Part shown: piece after piece, positions 42,507 through 50,935 of the stretch | How the letters are laid out: every line of letters begins with the position of its first letter | Position numbering within the stretch: position 1 is the first letter of the stretch | Assembly: GCF_025147465.1 (NCBI RefSeq) | Contig: NZ_JALXOZ010000002.1 | Coordinates: 1-64,000, forward strand | Length of the DNA stretch: 64,000 bases | Source of the DNA: Dermabacter sp. p3-SID358 | Lineage (GTDB): Bacteria; Actinomycetota; Actinomycetes; Actinomycetales; Dermabacteraceae | Reading direction: 5' to 3' | Translations under genes and position numbers: made by a program | The notes under the pieces: generated by a model | Told to the model about the DNA's origin: nothing | Databases searched by the model: none | What the model saw: only the letters and a program-made list of their open reading frames with translations

Positions 42507-45500
42507 GCGCGCTTCACCTGCACCGTGACCCTCGCACCGGTCACCTTTTCCGTCGTCTCGAAGTCCGCATCCGCAAGCGCGCCCTCACCGTAAGCGAGGC
42601 TCGTCGCGAGAACCTCGTGGGCAACGAGCTCTTCAAACGCGCGGACAGCCTCGAGAACGCTCTCGGATCCGGCAACACCGAGGGCGATGCGATCTGAAAC
42701 ATCGAAGCCCGCCTCGCGGCGTGCCGATTGCACGACGCGTACGACATCGCGCGCGAGGCCCTCGGCCTCGAGCTCGGAACTCACGCGTGTATCGAGCACG
42801 ATGAAATCGCCTCCGCGGAGCACGCCGATCGCGCGCCCCTCCGTATCGGAGCTCTCACCCGCGACGAGGTCGAGTGTGTACTCTCCCTCGACGAGTTCGA
42901 GGCCACCCGAGGTGACGGTGCCGTCGTCGGCGAGGCTCCAATCGCCACTCTTTGCGCCCTTGATCGCGCGCTGCACATCCTTGCCGAGGCGCGGGCCAGC
43001 GGCGCGCGCGTTCACGCTCAGGCGCTGCTCGACGCCCATCTTTCCGGCCTCCTCGCTCGCCACATCGAGCAGGCGCACGGCCTTGACGTTGAGCTCATCA
43101 CGGATGATGTCCGTGAACGGCTCGAGACGCGCGGCATCTGACGCCACGACGGTGAGCTCCGCGAGCGGAAGGCGGGCACGAAGGCCTTCCTTCTTGCGCA
43201 GCGCGTTGCCCTGCGACGCCACCTGGCGCACGGTATCCATCTCCTCGACGAGTGCGTCGTCGACGGGGAACAGGGAGGCGTCGGGCCAATCGGTGAGGTG
43301 TACGCTGCGCTCGCCCGTGAGCTCGCGATAGATTTCCTCGGTCACGAGCGGAAGCAGCGGCGCGGCTACGCGCACGAGGGTCTCGAGGCACGTGCGCAGC
43401 GTGTCGATCGCCGCCTCGTCACCCTCCCAGAAGCGCTCGCGCGAGCGGCGAACGTACCAGTTCGTGAGCATGTCGAGGTACTGCGCGATCGCTTCGCCGG
43501 CATCGGCGACCCTGAGCTCGTCGAGGCAGTTTTGCGCCTCGCGCACGAGCTGGCCCGTGCGGGCGAGGAGGTAGCGATCCATGACGTCCGTCGAGTCATA
43601 GCGGGCCTTGGCCTCATAGCCGCTGGGGCGACCGTCGGAATCCTTCTCGCCCGCCGCGTTCGCGTACAGGGCGAGGAAGTACCACGTGTTCCACAGCGGA
43701 AGGACGGCGGTGCGCACGGCGTCGCGGATGTTGTTCTCTGCGACGATGAGGTTGCCGCCGCGCAGGATCGGGGAGGTCATGAGGAACCAGCGCATCGCGT
43801 CAGCGCCGTACGCCTCGTACATCTCGCGCACATCCGGGTAATTCCTGAGCGACTTCGACATCTTGTTGCCGTCATCGCCAAGGACGATGCCGTGGCAAAT
43901 GACATTCTTGAACGCGGGGCGATCGAAAAGGGCGGTCGCGAGCACGTGCATGACGTAGAACCAGCCGCGGGTCTGGCCGATGTACTCGACGATGAAGTCG
44001 GCGGGGTTGTGCGAGTCGAACCATTCCTGGTTCTCGAACGGGTAGTGGACCTGCGCAAACGGCATCGAACCGGAATCGAACCACACGTCGAAGATGTCCT
44101 CGATGCGGCGCATGGTCGACTTGCCCGTCGGGTCATCGGGGTTCGGGCGCGTGAGGTCATCGATGTACGGGCGGTGAAGATTGACCTCGCCATTCTCGTC
44201 GCGGGGAAGCTCACCAAAGGCTTCCTCAAGCTCTGCGAGCGAGCCGTACACCTCGATGCGCGGGTAATTCGGGTCATCACTCTTCCACACGGGGATCGGC
44301 GTGCCCCAGTAGCGGTTGCGGGAGATCGCCCAATCTCGTGCGCCCTCGAGCCACTTTCCGAACTGGCCGTTCTTGACATTGCCGGGGACCCAGTTGATCT
44401 CCTCATTGAGCTCGAGCATGCGCTCGCGCTGATCGGCAACCTTCACAAACCACGAACCCACAGCCTTGTAGATGAGGGGGTTGCGGCATCGCCAGCAGTG
44501 CGGATAGCTGTGCACGTAGCTCTTCTCCTGGAAGAGTCGACCGTCGCCCTGGAGGAGGCGGATGATCGGGCGATTTGCCTCGAAGACTTGAACGCCCACG
44601 ATCGAATCGAGCGCGGTTCCGCGGAATGTCTCGAGGAACTTTGCGCCCTCGTCGACGCTCACGACAACCGGGATGCCGTACTCGGCGTTGATCTTCTGGT
44701 CGTCTTCACCGTAGGCAGTTGCCTGGTGCACGACACCCGTGCCGTCGCTCGTCGACACGTAGTCGGCAACCGTGATGATCCACGCGTTCTCGAGCCCCCA
44801 CTTTTCGCGATCCTTCGCGTACACGTCCCACAGGGGTGTGTACTCGACGTATTCGAGCTCGGACCCCTTGTAGGTACGATCGCCAAGGGCCGCGGATACG
44901 TCGTCGGCGCTCTCGTAGCCGAGCTCCTTTGCGAACGCTCCAGCGAGGTCCTTCGCGAGAAGGTAGGTTGCGCCGCCCGCAGGGGTGCCGTCGGAACTGC
45001 CGTTCGGACCTGCCGGAACCGTCACGTACTCGACCTCCGGGCCCACCGCGAGCGAGAAGTTCGTGGGCAGGGTCCACGGGGTCGTCGTCCACGCGAGCGC
45101 CGTGACGCCATCGAGGCCTAGCTCTTTCGCCTTATCGCCGGCGAGCGGGAACGTCACGACAACCGAGGCGTCCTGGCGGTCCTTGTACACGTCATCGTCC
45201 ATGCGCAGCTCGTGGCTGCTGAGCGGGGTCTGATCAACCCAGCAATACGGGAGAACCTTGTAGCCCTCGTACGCACGGTCCTTGTCGTAAAGCTGCTTGA
45301 ACGCCCACAGAACCGACTCCATGAACGTCACGTCGAGAGTCTTGTAGTCGTTGTCGAAGTCGACCCATCGCGCCTGGCGCGTCACGTAGTCGATCCACTC
45401 GTTCGCGTAGGTGAGAACCGAGCCGCGCGCCGCGTTGTTGAACGCCTTGACACCCATCTCTTCGATCTCGCGCTTTTCGGTGAGACCCAGCTCCTCCATC

Positions 45501-45802
45501 GCGGCGAGCTCGGCAGGCAGGCCGTGCGTATCCCAGCCGAAGCGGCGCTCCACAAGGTTGCCTCGCATCGTGCGGTAGCGCGGAACGACGTCCTTCGCGT
45601 ACCCGGTAAGGAGGTGGCCGTAGTGCGGCAAGCCGTTCGCGAACGGCGGGCCGTCGTAAAACACGAACTCCTCGGCGCCCTCGCGGCGGCGAATGGACTC
45701 GGCGAACGTGTCGTCTTCCTTCCAGAAGGCGAGCACCTCTTCCTCGAGCTTCGGAAGGTTTGGCGAACTCGTGAGGCTCTTACCGTTCTTGGGGTATGCC
45801 AT
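42503..45802 (-). CDS. ileS: Isoleucyl-tRNA synthetase (type 2)
   Basis: This class I synthetase charges tRNA-Ile and edits valine. The 1099-residue enzyme has the first signature as GLPHYGHLL (60-63 HYGH), the CP1 editing domain (about 200-430) and KMSKS near residue 646 (DGNKMSKSLRNYPD). Its C-terminal anticodon-binding region has no typical bacterial zinc-finger end. HYGH plus this length mark the eukaryote-like type 2 form, which is generally insensitive to mupirocin. Expression should be controlled by the T-box just upstream; the ATG follows GAGGAG. It converges on the WXG100-hydrolase gene, sharing CTAA at the stops. Confidence 0.98.
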   Translation of the reverse strand: MAYPKNGKSLTSSPNLPKLEEEVLAFWKEDDTFAESIRRREGAEEFVFYDGPPFANGLPHYGHLLTGYAKDVVPRYRTMRGNLVERRFGWDTHGLPAELAAMEELGLTEKREIEEMGVKAFNNAARGSVLTYANEWIDYVTRQARWVDFDNDYKTLDVTFMESVLWAFKQLYDKDRAYEGYKVLPYCWVDQTPLSSHELRMDDDVYKDRQDASVVVTFPLAGDKAKELGLDGVTALAWTTTPWTLPTNFSLAVGPEVEYVTVPAGPNGSSDGTPAGGATYLLAKDLAGAFAKELGYESADDVSAALGDRTYKGSELEYVEYTPLWDVYAKDREKWGLENAWIITVADYVSTSDGTGVVHQATAYGEDDQKINAEYGIPVVVSVDEGAKFLETFRGTALDSIVGVQVFEANRPIIRLLQGDGRLFQEKSYVHSYPHCWRCRNPLIYKAVGSWFVKVADQRERMLELNEEINWVPGNVKNGQFGKWLEGARDWAISRNRYWGTPIPVWKSDDPNYPRIEVYGSLAELEEAFGELPRDENGEVNLHRPYIDDLTRPNPDDPTGKSTMRRIEDIFDVWFDSGSMPFAQVHYPFENQEWFDSHNPADFIVEYIGQTRGWFYVMHVLATALFDRPAFKNVICHGIVLGDDGNKMSKSLRNYPDVREMYEAYGADAMRWFLMTSPILRGGNLIVAENNIRDAVRTAVLPLWNTWYFLALYANAAGEKDSDGRPSGYEAKARYDSTDVMDRYLLARTGQLVREAQNCLDELRVADAGEAIAQYLDMLTNWYVRRSRERFWEGDEAAIDTLRTCLETLVRVAAPLLPLVTEEIYRELTGERSVHLTDWPDASLFPVDDALVEEMDTVRQVASQGNALRKKEGLRARLPLAELTVVASDAARLEPFTDIIRDELNVKAVRLLDVASEEAGKMGVEQRLSVNARAAGPRLGKDVQRAIKGAKSGDWSLADDGTVTSGGLELVEGEYTLDLVAGESSDTEGRAIGVLRGGDFIVLDTRVSSELEAEGLARDVVRVVQSARREAGFDVSDRIALGVAGSESVLEAVRAFEELVAHEVLATSLAYGEGALADADFETTEKVTGARVTVQVKRA

Positions 45803-45844
45803 GCGCGCTCCTCAGGATTGTGCGTGACCCTGGGCCACGACCTA

Positions 45845-46057
45845 ACTGTTTGGTCTTTGGGCCCGAGGGCGCTCGAGGGCGCGGTACCACCTCGGTTAGC
45901 GCTCAGCTCGCGGGGCTTCACCTTGCGCTCACTTATTCCTCAGCTGTGACGGGCTGGTCCCGGCGGGTTCTACTTGGCGGCGCAGGGGTGGTTTTCCGAC
46001 GCTTGCCGTTCTTCCCGCGGCTTCCCGGTGATGGCCGGATCGACGCCGTTTGGCATC
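45845..46057 (-). promoter_or_regulatory. ileS T-box riboswitch (ultrashort stem I)
   Basis: On the minus strand upstream of ileS, the T-box sequence GAGGTGGTACCGCG (45880-45893) contains UGGU for pairing with the ACCA end of uncharged tRNA. Further upstream, GATCCGGCCATCACCGGG (around 46024-46041) holds ATC (46032-46030), an Ile codon, as specifier in a very short stem I, as known for actinobacterial ileS leaders. GCGCCCTC, present twice after the T-box, can pair with GAGG(A)GCGC at the ileS ribosome binding site, suggesting translational control. A weak extended -10 (TGATACTTT, 46067-46059) may be the promoter. Copy 4 of the dispersed 12-mer lies within. Confidence 0.88.
45995..46006 (+). 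repeat. Copy 4 of the 12-mer TCCGACGCTTGC
   Basis: This is an exact copy within the ileS T-box leader, between the specifier stem and the later stems. Confidence 0.85.
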
Positions 46058-46064
46058 AAAAGTA

Positions 46065-46289
46065 TCACGCCATGGGCGCGTCTGGTTCGCTTTCGTGATC
46101 GTCGTCGCTCACAGCTGGGCGTGGCCGATCGAGGGAGCTCAGCAACATGCAGACGCACAGGATCACAATGATGCCCGCGGCGGTGACCCACGAGGGCATC
46201 GCCCCTCCGAGGATCAACACGAGGGCGAGGAAGGCCGTCATCGCGACGAGAAAAACCCCAACCGCGAATGTCGTGGAATCGCGTTTCAT
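46065..46289 (-). CDS. Small two-helix membrane protein
   Basis: This 74-residue protein has two membrane helices (AVGVFLVAMTAFLALVLILG and WVTAAGIIVILCVCMLLSSL) and an acidic tail. The ATG overlaps the stop of the PspC-domain gene (ATGA), with GAAGGAG seven bases upstream, so it is translated with that gene. I recognise no family. It probably belongs to the same envelope-stress module. Confidence 0.75.
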   Translation of the reverse strand: MKRDSTTFAVGVFLVAMTAFLALVLILGGAMPSWVTAAGIIVILCVCMLLSSLDRPRPAVSDDDHESEPDAPMA

Positions 46290-47719
46290 CCCTTCGCTCC
46301 TTCGCGCACGTAGGTGACGTCGCCGAAAATCGTGCGGCCGTCAATCTGGATCGTCACGTGCGAGGGATCCCAGCGGCTATATCCCTTCGCTTCAGAGTTC
46401 GTGGTCGTGCCGAGGGTGGAAGCGAGGGTGGAGTTCACGCGCCAGTCCTCTTCGGGAAGGATCACTTTGATGTTGCCAACGGGACGGTTACACATGATCG
46501 TGAGCGAAAGGTCCACGAGCAGCGGGTCGGGTTCACCGTTCGCCACCGTCCACGAGGCGCGGGCCTCCTCGTCAGTTGGAGGGTCGCCAAGATTGCTCAA
46601 ATCGATGACCACCGGGCGAGACCATTCGCGGATCCCACCCGGCGTACATTCCAGGTAGGAACCGGGTTGGAACTCATCGACGCTCATATAGATCGGGGTC
46701 TTCCCTCGCGAGTCGGTGAGCCGAACCCACGACACGGACACGGAAAAAATGAGGAGCGAGGCGATGCCGAAGGCGAGGATCTGCCGGCTGCGCATGCCGC
46801 GCGCTCCCGCGATAATGAGCACCGCGCCAGAGGCGAGCGCGATCGCGGCGGCGCCCACGCCCACGCGCGGGACGACCTCGAGGGGGCCGTTCGGATTGAG
46901 TGCTGGAAACAGCCCCGGGAGATAACTCACGAGCGAGAATACGGCGACGCCGAGAAAAATGAACGCCGCAAAGAGCCACAGAACCGTGCGGCCACGCAGC
47001 GATTGCGCTGCGTGCTCACCGCTTGCGCCCGAGCTCGACGGGTCCTCTTCGACTCCCCAGGCGTTCGGCGCTTCACGGCGAAGCCGCGCAAGAGTGCGAA
47101 GAGCCTCGCGATCGTCGATAATTCCGGCCTGCTCGGCAAGGCGCATGAACAGGTAGGTTGTGCGTGCGCGGCTCGCACGCCACCCACCCCACACGACGAT
47201 CACGCCGAGCACAGCACTGATCGGCACGAGGAAGGCAAGAACGATCGGCGCGTAGGCGATATACGCCCACACGATCGCGACGCCGAGCGCAAGCGAGGGA
47301 AATAAAAGGAGTGCAACAACGAGGTCCCCCGGCTGGGGCCGGCGACGAACAAGCGCGCGGGCGGGTGTGTCGTAGTGAGGTTCATCGGCGCCTTGGCGGG
47401 CTTCGGCTCCTCCACGTGCTCGGCCCCTCTCGAGGCGAGGAAGCGCGAGGTAGAACACGAGGTACACGAAAAGACCTGGGCCGAGAAACACGAGCGCGAG
47501 GGTCCAGGTGCGCACAAGTCGAACGGGAAGCCCATAGGCGTGTGCGAGGGCCGTGCACACGCCCGCGGCAAGGCCTTCGCCGGGCCGGCGCGCGAGGCCG
47601 TAGCGCAGCGCGAATGTTGTTGCGTCAGACGTTTCCTGCGCGGTCGCGAGCGCCGCAATTGTGCGGTCGGGGCGCTCAGGCTCGCGAGAGGCATCGCGGT
47701 GCGCAGAGGGTGACGTCAT
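46286..47719 (-). CDS. PspC-domain membrane protein
   Basis: The 477-residue protein begins with a PspC domain at about residues 35-100: YGLARRPGEGLAAGVCTALA, then RLVRTWTLALVFLGPGLFVYLVFYLALP (one helix, shortened in function to the PspC membrane segment). Several more membrane helices follow between about 150 and 330. The C-terminal 140 residues are extracellular-like and beta-rich, resembling the adhesin-like or toast-rack domains found with PspC in actinobacteria. It is divergent from a histidine kinase that also carries a PspC-like N-terminus, with only 14 bases between the start codons. A role as sensor or effector of envelope stress is inferred. Confidence 0.85.
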   Translation of the reverse strand: MTSPSAHRDASREPERPDRTIAALATAQETSDATTFALRYGLARRPGEGLAAGVCTALAHAYGLPVRLVRTWTLALVFLGPGLFVYLVFYLALPRLERGRARGGAEARQGADEPHYDTPARALVRRRPQPGDLVVALLLFPSLALGVAIVWAYIAYAPIVLAFLVPISAVLGVIVVWGGWRASRARTTYLFMRLAEQAGIIDDREALRTLARLRREAPNAWGVEEDPSSSGASGEHAAQSLRGRTVLWLFAAFIFLGVAVFSLVSYLPGLFPALNPNGPLEVVPRVGVGAAAIALASGAVLIIAGARGMRSRQILAFGIASLLIFSVSVSWVRLTDSRGKTPIYMSVDEFQPGSYLECTPGGIREWSRPVVIDLSNLGDPPTDEEARASWTVANGEPDPLLVDLSLTIMCNRPVGNIKVILPEEDWRVNSTLASTLGTTTNSEAKGYSRWDPSHVTIQIDGRTIFGDVTYVREGAKG

Positions 47720-47733
47720 GCCACTATGGTCGC

Positions 47734-49143
47734 ATGAGTGATCTTTTCCAACCGAGCGCTAGCGCCTGGACGCGCGAACGGGCGAGCGCAGAACTCACGG
47801 GCGTATGTGCAGCGCTCGCAAAGGCGATGGGCGTTCCAGTAGCCGCGGTTCGTGCGTTCTTCGTGCTCGGTGGGCTGACTCTCGCATGCGTACTCCCCGC
47901 AACCCTCCTTCTCGACCTCACTCCGCTCACGCTCTACGCGCTCCTCGGTATCGGCGGGAGCGCCTTACTCGTATACGTGCTTGCCTGGTGGGCACTCCCC
48001 CTCGACCACGAACACGAACGCGAGATTCTTGCCGAACTCTCCAATGCACCTGTGCGCGGCAAGCCCGGGCTTCGTCAGGCGGGCACGCCTCTCGCGGGCG
48101 CCCACACTCCCCTCGGCACGGCGGCAAGGTGGTTGATCCTCGCGGGCATCGTGGGTACGGCCGTTGCCATCGTGAGCATCGGTGCACTCCCCGCAATCAC
48201 CCCGGATGTCAGCGTCGAGGGTCCTTTCGCCATCGGCGCGGGCGTCCTCGCGGCTGGAATTGCCCTCGGCACACTTCCACTCTCGAGCGTCGATACTGCA
48301 CGCTGGACCGGAAAGGTCTCGAATCTCCCCTTAGCCGTCTCGGGCGCGGTCATACTCGGCGGGCTCCTCCTCGTGGGCGGCGCCCTCGTGATCGTCGGTG
48401 CCCTCCTCGGCGTGCGTGCGATGGGCGTCACCGCCGCCGCAACGCTGTTCTCGCTACTTCTCGCTTCGATTCTCGTGGTTCCGTGGGCGAAACGCCTGTG
48501 GGCTGGTATGCGCGAGGAATCCCGCGAGCGCGCCCTCGCCGATCACCAGGCGGAAATCGCCTCGCACTTGCATGACTCGGTGCTCCAAACCCTCACCGTC
48601 ATTCAGCGCGAATCAACCCCTCCCGAGCGCATGAAGCACCTCGCGCGTCAGCAGGAAGTTGAGCTTCGCCGCTGGCTCTACGGCAATATCTCGCCGTCCT
48701 CTGCCCCACCGTATGCGACCCCGCGGGCCGAAAAGGCGCCACCGCAAAGTCTCCGCGAAGCCGTCGCGGACATCACTGAAGAGACGGAGCGCGCGAACGA
48801 GGTCCCGATCGAGGTCGTGTGCGTAGGTGATGCGCCGTTCGCGGACGGATACAAACCGCTTCTTCTTGCACTTCGCGAAGCTACGAGCAACGCCGCGCGT
48901 CACGGGAAAGTCGGCGTGCAAGTGTTCCTTGATGCTTCGGGAGAGAACATCGAGGTTTTTGTTCGCGACCGCGGCGAAGGTTTCGACATCAACGCGATCC
49001 CTGAGGGCCGTCTGGGGGTGCGCGAGTCTATCCTTGGACGCATGAACCGGGCGGGCGGCTTCGCAAGCGTGCGGGGCGCGATCGGCGGCGGCTGCGAAGT
49101 GACCCTTGTGCTCGAGAGACAGGAAAAGGAACGCCATGGCTGA
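47734..49143 (+). CDS. PspC-linked sensor histidine kinase
   Basis: The 469-residue membrane kinase starts with a PspC-like segment (ASAELTGVCAALAKAMGVPV) and a set of about six membrane helices to residue 265. The HisKA_3 dimerisation domain has the phospho-accepting His280 in LHDSVLQTLTVIQ. The HATPase_c domain has ALREATSNAARHGKVGV (N box) and VRDRGEGFD (G1). The layout matches the PspC-containing sensors paired with LuxR-type regulators in actinobacteria. With the start codon only 14 bases from that of the divergent gene, the transcript is probably leaderless or nearly so. It overlaps the response regulator gene by 8 bases. Confidence 0.92.
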   Translation: MSDLFQPSASAWTRERASAELTGVCAALAKAMGVPVAAVRAFFVLGGLTLACVLPATLLLDLTPLTLYALLGIGGSALLVYVLAWWALPLDHEHEREILAELSNAPVRGKPGLRQAGTPLAGAHTPLGTAARWLILAGIVGTAVAIVSIGALPAITPDVSVEGPFAIGAGVLAAGIALGTLPLSSVDTARWTGKVSNLPLAVSGAVILGGLLLVGGALVIVGALLGVRAMGVTAAATLFSLLLASILVVPWAKRLWAGMREESRERALADHQAEIASHLHDSVLQTLTVIQRESTPPERMKHLARQQEVELRRWLYGNISPSSAPPYATPRAEKAPPQSLREAVADITEETERANEVPIEVVCVGDAPFADGYKPLLLALREATSNAARHGKVGVQVFLDASGENIEVFVRDRGEGFDINAIPEGRLGVRESILGRMNRAGGFASVRGAIGGGCEVTLVLERQEKERHG

Positions 49144-49801
49144 GAACATTCGCGTGCTCGTGGTCGATGATCACCGGATCTTCGCCTCGGGGGTGAGCGA
49201 AGAGCTCAGTCGGCTCGGGGGCATCGAAATCGTGGGGATTGCTCTCTCCGTAGAAGAAGCAATCGACCAAGCGCGCGAGCTGCGCCCCGACGTGGTGCTT
49301 CTCGATGTGCACCTCCCGGGCGGAAACGGTGGTGGCGGCGCCGAGGTTGCCGAAACCCTCGAGTCCCTCACGACGGAAGCTGGGGAGCCCGTGCGCTGCC
49401 TCGCCCTCTCGGTTTCCGATGCCGAAGCTGACGTCATCGCCGTCATTCGTGCGGGCGCACGCGGATACGTCACGAAGTCCACGACCGGCGAGGAGCTCGC
49501 CGCTGCGCTCCATAAGATTGCCGAGGGCGATGCCGTATTCTCCCCACGCCTCGCGGGCTTCGTGCTCGATGCGTTCCGTGGCGTTGCCCCATCAATCCCA
49601 AGCGAGATGGACCTTCTGAGTCCCCGCGAGCAGGAGGTGATGAAGCTCATCGCTCGAGGCCACACCTATCGCGAGGCCGCATCGGCACTTTTCATTTCCG
49701 ATCGCACGATCGAGACCCACGTCTCCAATGTGCTCAAGAAGCTTCAACTCACGAACCGGTACGAACTTTCGCGCTGGGCGCGCGACAAGCGTGTGATCTA
49801 G
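49136..49801 (+). CDS. NarL/LuxR-family response regulator
   Basis: The 221-residue regulator has a receiver domain with the acidic pocket VLVVDDHR and phosphorylated Asp57 in PDVVLLDVHLPGG. A LuxR-type helix-turn-helix follows: LSPREQEVMKLIARGHTYRE, then SDRTIETHVSNVLKKL. It should be phosphorylated by the kinase encoded just before it, with which it overlaps, and is expected to control envelope-stress genes, possibly the divergent PspC gene. The ATG at 49136 lies within the kinase's last codons, downstream of AGGAAAAGGA. Confidence 0.95.
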   Translation: MAENIRVLVVDDHRIFASGVSEELSRLGGIEIVGIALSVEEAIDQARELRPDVVLLDVHLPGGNGGGGAEVAETLESLTTEAGEPVRCLALSVSDAEADVIAVIRAGARGYVTKSTTGEELAAALHKIAEGDAVFSPRLAGFVLDAFRGVAPSIPSEMDLLSPREQEVMKLIARGHTYREAASALFISDRTIETHVSNVLKKLQLTNRYELSRWARDKRVI

Positions 49802-49815
49802 GCTTGTGTGTCATG

Positions 49816-49837
49816 CTTGAGGGCGTTCAGCCTCAAG
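49816..49837. repeat. Inverted repeat after the response regulator gene
   Basis: CTTGAGG (49816-49822) and CCTCAAG (49831-49837) are complementary with an eight-base loop, in the 60-base gap before the ferredoxin gene. It may be a weak terminator or an operator; no T-run follows. Confidence 0.45.
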
Positions 49838-49861
49838 ATTCCTCGCAGCAAGGAGAATTCC

Positions 49862-50137
49862 GTGGGTCTATTCGATAAGGAACCGTTCACCGCAACCGCG
49901 ACCAAGTCCAATGTGACAGTTGAGGTCGGTGAGGACACCTCACTCCTCCAGGCACTCATGGATGCGGGCGTGCCCATGAAGTACTCATGCGAAGGTGGCA
50001 CGTGCGGAACGTGCGTCGTTCCGCTCGTGAGCGGCGAAGTTGAGTACGAGAACGAGTACCTCGAAGAAGATGAGCACGGCAAACGCATCGCGTGCTGCGT
50101 GGACCGCGGCGTGGGCCACATCGAGGTCGAAGCCTAA
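49862..50137 (+). CDS. Plant-type [2Fe-2S] ferredoxin
   Basis: This 91-residue electron carrier has the cluster motif C-x4-C-x2-C in YSCEGGTCGTCVV and the fourth Cys in RIACCV, with beta-grasp strands TATATKSNVTVEVGEDTSLL before it. The sequence is acidic, as for a soluble donor to an oxygenase or reductase. The GTG start has AAGGAG six bases upstream. No partner reductase or oxygenase is adjacent; the short-chain dehydrogenase on the opposite strand ends 12 bases away. Confidence 0.92.
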   Translation: MGLFDKEPFTATATKSNVTVEVGEDTSLLQALMDAGVPMKYSCEGGTCGTCVVPLVSGEVEYENEYLEEDEHGKRIACCVDRGVGHIEVEA

Positions 50138-50149
50138 GGCTTCCCCTCT

Positions 50150-50935
50150 CTACCGCGTACGTCGGATGAGCTTGTGCTGCGCCGCTTGTGCAAGTGGGCG
50201 GAGCGTCACGAGGTCGAGGTTCACGTGGTGCGGAAGCTTCACGGCATACGCGATCACGTCGGCGACATCGTCGGCAGTGAGAGGCTTGTCGACGCCCTCG
50301 TAGACCTTGTCGGCTGCGGCCTGGTCGCCGCCGAGGCGCGTGAGGCTAAACTCCTCGGTGTGCACGAGCCCGGGCGCGATTTCGATGACACGGATCGGCT
50401 TTCCCGCGAGCTCAAGTCGGAGCGCCGCGGCGATCATGTGCTCACCGGCCTTCGCGGCGTTGTAGCCAGAGCCGCCTTCGTATGCGGTTTGGCTCGCGGT
50501 CGAGGTCAAAAACACAACGTCGCCGCTCCCGCTCGCTTCGAGCGCGGGCAGGAGCGCCTTCGTGACGCGGCCCGCGCCAAGCACGTTGGAGCGGAACATA
50601 CCTTCCCATTTGTCGAAGGCCGCATCGGCGATCTGCTCAACCCCGAGGGCGCCACCGGCGATATTGCACAGCGTCGTAAGGCTCCCGCCGAACTCCCGCT
50701 CGACATACTCGGCAACGCGCGCAACGTCCTCGTCGACACTCACGTCGCACGCGAGCACGTCAAATTTCCCGGGAGCGTGCACCATGCGCGCGAGATCCTC
50801 GAGCCGCTCGCGCCGGCGCGCGATCGCGAGAATCCGATACCCCTCTTCGAAGAGACGCAGCGCCGTGGCACGCCCTATCCCAGAGCTTGCGCCGGTGACA
50901 ACCGCCGTTCGCGATTCGCGCGCGTTCATACCCAT
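50150..50935 (-). CDS. Short-chain dehydrogenase/reductase
   Basis: This 261-residue NAD(P)-dependent oxidoreductase has the classical motifs: TAVVTGASSGIGRATAL for the cofactor, CNIAGG at the NNAG position (altered: N-I-A-G), catalytic Ser in FLTSTASQTAYEGG, and the YxxxK motif as YNAAK. IEIAPGLVHTEEF follows. RRRER after the second strand suggests preference for NADPH. The ATG overlaps the stop of the PAS gene (TGATG), downstream of GGAGG, so the two are translated together. The substrate is unknown. Confidence 0.92.
   Translation of the reverse strand: MGMNARESRTAVVTGASSGIGRATALRLFEEGYRILAIARRRERLEDLARMVHAPGKFDVLACDVSVDEDVARVAEYVEREFGGSLTTLCNIAGGALGVEQIADAAFDKWEGMFRSNVLGAGRVTKALLPALEASGSGDVVFLTSTASQTAYEGGSGYNAAKAGEHMIAAALRLELAGKPIRVIEIAPGLVHTEEFSLTRLGGDQAAADKVYEGVDKPLTADDVADVIAYAVKLPHHVNLDLVTLRPLAQAAQHKLIRRTR

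Noticed and set aside
43298..45121. A 607-codon plus-strand open frame inside ileS
   Set aside because: It is complementary to a full, conserved IleRS with intact motifs; the product has no similarity and no credible start signal.
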